Below, piece by piece: positions 57,797-64,000 of a DNA stretch of 64,000 bases. Each line of letters opens with the position of its first letter. Within the stretch, counting starts at the first letter, position 1. The stretch lies in contig MNCI01036292.1 in NCBI GenBank assembly GCA_015680685.1, forward strand, positions 857,065 through 921,064, written 5' to 3'. The notes under the pieces are model-generated. The model searched no databases, had not been told where the DNA came from, and saw nothing but the letters and a program-made list of their open reading frames with translations. A program made the position numbers and the translations under genes. This DNA is from Gnetum montanum. Lineage: Eukaryota; Streptophyta; Gnetopsida; Gnetales; Gnetaceae.

Positions 57797-59028
57797 TGAA
57801 ACACCGGGAATTTTGAAAACTCAATGATTCAGCAAAGTCTCAAAGCCTAAGCAAAAGATTCCTACAGCGTAGCATAGTCCAGTAGAGAGAATGGGACAAG
57901 GGGTCCACGGTGGCAACACTTCAATTTTGCTAGTAATTCATGTTCCAGAAATCTTAACTTTTGGCATATTATGCCACATTACGCTATACTGTGTAATTTA
58001 GTGTAACGAAGCACTATGAAAATAGAGTTGATTTTATTGCAATGGTGGAGGTGGAAAAATTCAAGCGTTAGTGGTCCTTACGCTATGATATTCTCCTTAG
58101 TGTATTCTAGCATAACCACAGGATAGTCTATTACCAAAGCTCTGAAAATCCTACAACACTAAAGAGAAAGGTAAATTACGCCATACTACGCTCTAGAGCA
58201 TAGTGCAACGTAACGCTACAGGCTTTGGCTATGGCATATCAGGTCAACGATATTTTGTTGGACTGGGACATGCATCATTTAAACTGTGTTATTGTCCTAA
58301 CCCTAATCTTATAAATACCCCAGTTGACAACGATCAAAAAGGGGCAATTTTTGGTTGACAACAAAAAATTGAGTTTGGCAGTTATTGGCAAGTCTTAGCA
58401 TTTTTAGCAAAAATATTGGCGAGAGAACAAGCGAGAAGCAGTAATCAAAAGGACATGGACGATGAGAAAGAGAAGTCTTGTGGTCAAAGATTCAAAATTA
58501 GCAGACATTTTGCTTCGAATCTGACTCCCTTGTGCCCGGATCAGATAGACCAAGGTAGGTTAAATTTTGCTTGTTCCATCTCTGAAATAACTCCTTGTTC
58601 TTAGCATGCACTTCTTCTAAACTGAAGTTTGCCTGCTATCATTGTATTCAATTCATTTGTCCATAAGTTAAATCTCAAGCCTCATGATTGCACATTTTCC
58701 AAAACATAATTCTTTGCATTTTGTTTATATTGATTTTCACAAACATATTACATCATTTATATCATTATTGCCATCTTTAAGATCCAATCTTGGGGCTAAT
58801 CTTGTTTTCTCGTTAATCAATATTATACCTTTCCATTGAAGTCGTTACCTCGTGATTTGATCATTACAAAATTTACTGATTAAGTAAGTTCCTGTCTGAT
58901 CAACAAGACCATTGAGGACACCACAGATTCATTTTTTTCCAGTATGGCCCTCTACGGATCTAGGGTTAAAACTGTGTACATTGAAATTCATTTGGTGTTT
59001 CCAGCGATCGACATTTTCTGTCATTACA
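57797..59028 (+). repeat. 3' LTR of gypsy element B (1232 bp)
   Basis: Partner of 42009-43242 along its full length, followed at once by the GGACT target duplicate. TATA box TATAAATAC at 58310-58318; TACGCTA-type motifs at 57970-58015 and 58075-58220. Confidence 0.93.
58310..58318 (+). promoter_or_regulatory. LTR TATA box of gypsy B (3' LTR)
   Basis: TATAAATAC at the position where the 5' LTR has TATCAATAC. Confidence 0.6.
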
Positions 59029-59033
59029 GGACT
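59029..59033. other. Target-site duplication of gypsy B (right copy)
   Basis: GGACT, identical to 42004-42008. On the minus strand the duplicated bases lie three bases after the start of an intron of the antisense gene in element A (GT at 59036-59035). Confidence 0.9.
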
Positions 59034-59036
59034 CAC

Positions 59037-59486
59037 CTACTAGCATAGTGGACGGTTCCAGGTGGGTTTTGAAAAAATATGCCCATATCACGAGCAATGA
59101 ATAACATGTTATATTTATGATAACACTTGAACTCTGGCATCACCCAAATCCAAGATAAGAGTCTTAAGCCTTTTAGACATTGACTTGAGCCCCTTCCCTT
59201 TTCCCCTTTAGTAGACCCATCTATCATGAATCTTAGGATACCTTGGTTCACCCTAGGTAATAATGTTTTGATCATAACGCCTGCTGTTTTAGCTGACAAG
59301 TGCAACCATACCATTACACTGAAGTGACGAAGTAGGAATTCTAAGAATTCCTACACACCTTCTCGGAACTAGATTGCTTGGATCCCTACTCATGCATGTG
59401 GTGGGGGAACATTAGGCATAGGGGCACTTATGTAACATAAAATCCCTACCAACTCAACCACAATCAAGATTGGTTTCAGCATAACC
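59037..59486 (-). pseudogene. Antisense gene of element A, exon 2
   Basis: The acceptor GAAATGCAG precedes the exon at 59486 and the donor TAG/GTGAGT follows 59037, giving 450 nt, the same as exon 2 in B. The peptide starts VMLKPILIVVELVGILCY against ITLKPILIILDIVGILCY in B. It ends LLSWIWVMPEFKCYHKYNML against HLSGIWKMLRFDCYHAYNTL, then NPPGTVHYAS against NPPSIMYYAS. Two or three stops are present. The rest of the gene (exon 3 on) is 17 kb away at 41925 because B was inserted in the intron between. Confidence 0.75.
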
Positions 59487-59489
59487 CTG

Positions 59490-60855
59490 CATTTCACAAC
59501 AAAAACTCTAGTTCACAATAAGGAAAATTTTTGAAAGAAAGAAATTTTAAAAAATCTCTCTAAGTATTGGATACACTTCTATGTAGCTTAGAAATCTTCT
59601 AAAAAGCATAGCAATCTTGTATAGAACATGACAATCGTAGGACCATTAATCAAACCAAAATTTTTCTAAGTATTCGCCCTATTTTTATGACTTTTTGTAT
59701 ATAGCACAATGAATATAGCATTATGCATAGTGTAGCAATGGAATCCTATGCGTAGCATAGTAGCTATGTTTTGCATAGCATAGTTGCTATGCCTACACCC
59801 TACACAACATAGCGACTATGTCTCGCATAGCATAGCGACTACGTCTCGTGTAGCGTAACAAGTGTCATGCTAATAGAAAGCATAGTGACGCAAGTAGGTA
59901 AACATTTTTAGCCTATCAATTACGCTATTAGGGACAACACGGCCTGAGGGAAAACATAGAACACTTGCAAATCCCTTGTCCTATTCCACTGTGTGGAACA
60001 TGAAATATCCATCACACAAACACGCAGTAAGAAAAAAGCCCTCTCCACACGCGTTATGCTACACAGGATGCTTCAAACCCTCATTATGCAAAACAAGAGG
60101 GAAAGGAAGAAAATGGCACATTGCACTTGGCCGCAGTAATGGCAGCTATAGGCATGGTGTAATAGCCTTGTCAATAGCCACAATGGCAGTGACAATGTTC
60201 ATAGTGTAGTGACTGTGATGACGACTGTGGCCATAATGGCAGCAACCACAACATAGTGCCTATAGCAGTCATAACTAGGGTGTGCTAGTCATAGTGTAGA
60301 TGGTGGCCACAGTAGTCCTACTCAATAGATTGCCCCCATTTCAAAAAAAAATGCAACACAAACAAAGGCAGTGTAGTAGCCTACTGAGCAGACAGTGCCT
60401 CTTGCTGCTCTTCAATATGCGCTCTAGGGAGATGTTGTAGGGTGTGCTTCCCTTCATCCACATTTGCAAGGCCTTGATGTCTTTGTTCACTTCTGCATGC
60501 CATTATCTTGTTGTCAAGCTCTAGCTTGTTGGTGGTTATGCTTTGCAAGTGCTACATTCTATTCTTTGGACTGTGCTACGCTCTAGACTGGGTGGTGAGA
60601 ATGACAAGTTTACCATGGGTAAACCCCTATTTATACTATTGAGGGTTACATGACATGTCACTTTTTCAGGGGTGTCCGATGTCCCGTGCATAACGTGGAA
60701 CATCCCATGTTCCATGCATAACATGGAACATCCCATGTTGCATGTAGCGTAGAACAAAGATGTCCTAAAAGAATTTTTTTTTAAATATTTGATTTAACCC
60801 CTCATTTTAAGCCTTTGGGGTTGACTCAAGGCTTTACATTGTAGGCACCATGATG
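59490..60855. other. Repeat-rich region, LTR-like on the minus strand
   Basis: 59700-59870 is a dense array of GCATAGCATAGCGACTATG-type units, like the U3 clusters of the gypsy LTRs. A minus-strand TATA box (GTATAAATAGG) lies at 60626-60636, with paired 28-bp repeats just upstream of it (60686-60741). Downstream on the minus strand 60560-60360 is open in one frame (pieces TTNKLELDNKIM and HLPRAHIEEQQEALSAQ). It may be part of element A or of another LTR element; boundaries are not clear. Confidence 0.4.
60686..60741. repeat. 28-bp tandem repeat with internal palindrome
   Basis: Two units (60686-60713, 60714-60741), each containing the perfect palindrome-like GGAACATCCCATGTT. They sit about 50-105 bp upstream of the minus-strand TATA box. 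Confidence 0.8.
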
Positions 60856-61000
60856 GTCCTCTATGACCTTAAACTGGAAATTTTGAAATTTCCTTTACAC
60901 TATAGGCATAGTGATAGTTTGCTATGACCTTAAACTATAGTTTGACATTGTACACAAAGTTATGTTTTGCTAAGACCTTAATCTAGCAACTTTGAGATAT
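60856..61000. repeat. CTATGACCTTAAACT repeats
   Basis: Three to four units of CTATGACCTTAAACTGG type, related to the arrays in elements A and B. This may be the 3' UTR remnant of element A. Confidence 0.6.
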
Positions 61001-61207
61001 TGCATAATTATTTTGCATAAATTTTGCTTCATCTTACTATGTGTTGGCATAGTTTGGCCATTTCATGGAACAGGCTTTATAAGGTTATGGTGATTTTTGA
61101 AAAATTTAAAAAAGATTGTTGAGATTTTGTTTATTCACCTTGAAGTCTACCATGTTGATTAAGAGAAGCTTTTGCTAATTGGTTCACATCCACAAAGGCA
61201 TGGTTGA

Positions 61208-61456
61208 ATGTTCCAAAACAAAGATGGTGCGGACATTCTAGAGTTAAATAAGGTGACAGTTGAAGATGTAAAGAAATGCCCAGGGCAGCTTGCAAAGCTT
61301 CGGAGCCTACTGTTTCACAATGAATTAAAAGCCAAGCACCTAAAAAAAATAAAATCAAAAACATACCATCGACTTTTCAAAAGGGAATACCGAAAACAAA
61401 ACCAAGGTAAGGAGACCGCGCTGCGCAGTTACAGCCACCGAGAATTGCGAGGTTGA
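61208..61456 (+). pseudogene. UTP14: UTP14 (small-subunit processome protein) gene fragment
   Basis: The peptide includes DILELNKVTVEDVKK, QLAKLRSLLFHNELKAKHLK and KIKSKTYHRLFKREYRKQ. The run AKxRSLLFxxExKAKHxKKIKSKTYHR is a hallmark of Utp14, a nucleolar protein needed for 18S rRNA processing. Only about 65 residues of the family's several hundred are present. No intron interrupts them and no upstream or downstream UTP14 coding sequence is seen, so this is a captured or retro-copied fragment. It reads open to 61456, but the part after RKQ does not look like UTP14. Confidence 0.75.
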
Positions 61457-61469
61457 TCCAGAGAGATGG

Positions 61470-62460
61470 ACGTGCAGAGCAATGGTGGCGGTAGCAGCGA
61501 TGTCATTAGCAAGAGCAGAAATAGTAATAATGAGGAACAACCTAAAGGAACCCACCATGGAAAATAACCTTGTCACCGGCGAGGAAGCACCCGCTCAAAC
61601 AGTAGATACTGTTTTAGGGATGTAAGACCGCTATGAGGAATCGGACACCCAGGCTCTGGTTGGCGATGCTACGTACAGACACTGCTGCGATTTCATGGAT
61701 TCCAACCTTGGAATGGTGGAATCGCCCAGGGACCTGACCTATTTATGCCAAAACCCTCGTATCCGAACTTGCACCTCGACATTCCGATCCTCCCTGCTTC
61801 GCATGCAAATTTGAGCAGAAATTTAGAAAGTGGATGAACAACTGCTGCTGCTGGCCGATCTCTGACAGTGTAGGAAGCCATGCCTGGTATGAACAAGGAA
61901 ATACTAAACAAAAAAAAGGGTATGATTCCATCTTCTCAAATAGGGACGGCAAAGACAGAGGAGGCACATAGTTTGATGATTTCGTAATCTACAATCCTGA
62001 TCAGGCTATTCCCAGATATGTGGTTCATTACAAGAATCTCAAATGTGACTCTGCAAACTACATCCCCACAACCGTCTCTTCTTCCTCCGAAAATCTCATT
62101 TGAATCAAGTACGAGAAATCTCCAACGTTCTTAGGGGACAGCCCTGAAGAGTACCATTTCCGGTTGGCAGAGTCCCAGTTTTTCAGAATGTCAAGCAGGC
62201 AAGAGTACAAGGATCTCCAGCAGTTCTTGAACTTCTGCACCGCCATGTGCATCAGCGACCATTCTCTGCAAGCATACCTGGAACGAAGCCAGTGGAGCCT
62301 GCTATGCTTTGTCAAAAAAAAATCACCTATGTTTCCAAACACATCATTGGATCTTCCGTGGTCACATCAGGTTTCATACAGAATGGCATCCCCAATGTCA
62401 AAGAGAGAGAGGCATAACATGGCAAGTTGTAACCCTAGTTTCAGCACCTACAACACGTGA
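61470..62460 (+). pseudogene. PARP-domain-like pseudogene
   Basis: GC-richer sequence with coding character. An ATG at 61553 starts MENNLVTGEEAPAQTVDTVL and continues past one stop with DRYEESDTQALVGDATYRHC. After a frame change near 61800 it reads AWYEQGNTKQKKGYDSIF and, past another stop, FDDFVIYNPDQAIPRYVVHY. GYDS...FDDFVIYNPDQAIPRYVVHY resembles the C-terminal end of a poly(ADP-ribose) polymerase catalytic fold (x-E/D-F-V-V-Y-x-x-x-Q-x-x-P-x-Y-x-V). About 160 more codons with one stop follow to the TGA at 62458. At least three stops and one frameshift make it a pseudogene. The family call rests on memory of that motif and is uncertain. Confidence 0.5.
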
Positions 62461-62699
62461 GCCCGATAGATATGATTAAATATATAAAATTTTCTGCAGC
62501 TTGGCCAAGGGGAGATAGATGATCAAATTTTATTTATTGACCTTTATGTTGTTCCTAAATATACATATATAAGTTATATGTATAGCTATTTTATAAAAAG
62601 AGGGATTTATGGACATTTCCAACTATAGCTTTTATTTATATAATTGTAACTTTATGTGGAAGTTGTAACTTCCTAGCCTTAATCCATGATGTTTGTAAC
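62461..62699. other. AT-rich spacer after pseudogene
   Basis: AT-rich, with several TATATA steps. Nothing recognised. Confidence 0.4.
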
Positions 62700-63120
62700 C
62701 ATTAAAAAGGCCAATTGTCAACTACAACCTCTTTTTCTCCACAAAGGCCACTTGTCAACTAAATGGGACACGTGTCAACTGCAACTTGTTTCTCTCCATG
62801 GTGTACACTTGGCGACTGCATGAAGACACTTGGCAACTAAATGAAGACACTTGGCAACTACATGAAGACACTTGGCCAAGGAATAGGACACTTGTCCATT
62901 GTAGCTTTTTTATCTCTATGGTGGTTAAACCACCCAAGATATTTTGTAACTTCCCTACCTACCTTTGAACACTATAAAAAGGCTTCAGGGGTCAAGGAGG
63001 AAGGATCATAACAAGGGGTCCCACACATCACACTTGGGATCTTGGAAGATTTGTAAAGAAGATTGCTTGTAAGATGGCTTGCTAGAGTAAAGATTTCAGC
63101 CTCTTTGTCATGGTCCTGTG
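62700..63120 (+). promoter_or_regulatory. Promoter-like region with G-box and 21-bp repeats (probable LTR)
   Basis: Several GACACTTG/GCCACTTGTCAACT phrases, a CACGTG core at about 62768-62774, four 21-bp repeats (62806 onward), a TATA box (CTATAAAAAGG, about 62972) and a purine-rich leader follow in promoter order. The arrangement is like the U3-R part of an LTR, but no second copy or primer-binding site is in the window. Confidence 0.45.
62806..62880 (+). repeat. 21-bp tandem repeat, about 3.6 copies
   Basis: Units begin at 62806, 62827, 62848 and 62869, each of form CACTTGGCAACTACATGAAGA with one or two changes. The minus-strand ORF at 62755-62937 is only this repeat read in frame (VSSCSCQ units). 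Confidence 0.9.
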
Positions 63121-64000
63121 AGTTATGTATTATATTTTTTGTTTTGTTTAAATTGTTTAGCTAGTGGTTTAGATAGTATCATCCTTGGCAAGTAATTTTG
63201 GGATTTTTAGATTGCTCTTATTGTTCTTGTTGCCTGATAGAAATTTCTATTAAAATTTTGCCATAGAAGTGCTTGTGTTTAAAATCCTTAAGAGCATTTT
63301 AGTAGTAAATTTCGTTATTGTGCAACGTATGGGAACTGCTACTGGGATTGTTGTAATAGAGCCTCTGTTTGTAGTCACACTGTTGAACAATTCAGTAGTC
63401 GAGAGGGTTCAGAAAATCTTTGGTATTTTGATGGGACCAGAATAGCTTATTTTTATCTTTAAAGTGAATTTCCATGGTATTTCAATCAGAAATTGTCAAG
63501 TCTTTTAAAGGTTCTATTTGAATGTAATCGTTGACATCTATTATCTAGTCAAAATGGAGTCTCATACATGGTAGTTTACGCAGTAATTTTTCGTAGCATA
63601 ATAGGATTGTCTTGAAGAAATTGCTTGTTTTAACCTTGGAAGTTTGATCAATTCATAGATATTGAATTTGGGATAGCTTTATTGTGAAGTGTTTACTCAT
63701 GTCATTTTACCTTGTTTAAATATTTGAGGTCTACACAAATCTGCTTTCTTTTCTTTTCTACTTATTTCCATCGAATCTTGCTCTATTTCTAGTTTTCTTG
63801 TGGAACTATCTCTTTCTCTAGGGAAAATTAGGAGTAGATTGCGGAGTTGTGCTCAAATGTTTTTGCAAAATTTTATTTTTTACAAGGTGGTATTATAAGG
63901 ACAACATATACTAGGCAGTTGAACAAAATAGGAAATTTTCAACAACTCACAGTACTTGGCAAAGTTGGCTGAATCTCTTTAAAGTAAGTCATTTGTAGTT
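63121..64000. other. Spacer to window end, nothing recognised
   Basis: T-rich sequence without ORF or repeat that I can name; it may continue the LTR-like region. Confidence 0.4.

Larger units (their letters stand above)
42009..59028 (+). mobile_element. Ty3/gypsy (Tat-like) retrotransposon B, complete, about 17 kb
   Basis: Two LTRs (42009-43242 and 57797-59028), both starting TGAAACA and ending TTACA, bound a putative PBS, gag, protease, an antisense gene region, RT, RNase H, a second RNase H-like region, integrase, a repeat-bearing 3' UTR and a polypurine tract. The perfect 5-bp duplication GGACT flanks it (42004-42008 and 59029-59033). Domain order RT-RH-second RH-IN and size point to the Tat/Ogre lineage. 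It is inserted in element A. Coding parts contain scattered stops and altered catalytic residues, so it is now defective. Confidence 0.93.

Noticed and set aside
62806-62880. CRISPR-like array of 21-bp units
   Set aside because: Units abut with no spacers, and the surrounding DNA is a plant repeat.
62755-62937. Cys-rich VSSCSCQ repeat peptide on the minus strand
   Set aside because: It is the 21-bp DNA repeat (divisible by three) read in frame, in a promoter-like region. No start or stop context supports a gene.

Overview
This is a stretch of plant nuclear DNA made almost entirely of old, nested retrotransposons. I see no intact host gene, no rRNA gene, no CRISPR array and nothing prokaryotic. 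The size of the elements, heavy stop-codon decay (mostly transitions), long AT-rich spacers and Ty1/copia, Ty3/gypsy-Tat and plant-LINE lineages together suggest a seed plant with a very large genome. A conifer or other gymnosperm is my guess, but nothing here proves the species.

Layout. 1-2128: 3' end and 3' LTR of a gypsy element (C), inserted exactly into an old copia copy whose remnant is 2129-3175. 3279-8231: a complete but dead copia element on the minus strand, with 463/460-bp LTRs and a near-perfect 5-bp target duplication. 8232-12640: spacer with a 56-N gap and a LINE 3' tail. 12640-17060: a LINE on the plus strand. 17061-20790: spacer with dispersed repeats and another LINE 3' end. 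20790-27170: a LINE of the same family on the minus strand, with a 303-N gap. 27171-31886: spacer with two tRNA-like SINE candidates, a 231-bp tandem duplication, a copia-type 5' LTR with primer-binding site, and a LINE fragment. 31887-42008 plus 59034-59486: an old gypsy element (A) split by a younger relative (B). 42009-59028: gypsy element B, about 17 kb, with two LTRs of about 1.23 kb, polypurine tract, putative primer-binding site and a perfect GGACT target duplication. 59490-64000: repeat-rich DNA with a UTP14 gene fragment, a PARP-like pseudogene and a promoter-like region with 21-bp repeats.

The most interesting object is inside elements A and B. Between protease and reverse transcriptase, both carry a gene on the opposite strand to gag-pol with about nine exons. 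It is collinear in the two diverged copies: exon 2 is exactly 450 nt in both, several splice sites sit at the same places, and reading phase is kept across the junctions I checked. The protein has a basic N-terminus, a helical middle, a PDKFxFMEG motif, a coiled coil and (in B) an acidic/histidine-rich repeat tail. I do not recognise the family. In B the whole antisense gene lies within a possible sense-strand intron (CAG/GTACAG at 47250 to TTTTGCAG at 52749, phase 0) that would join protease to reverse transcriptase. This recalls the Ogre elements, which are known to carry an intron between protease and RT. Both copies contain stop codons, so this locus shows a fossil of the system and not a working one.
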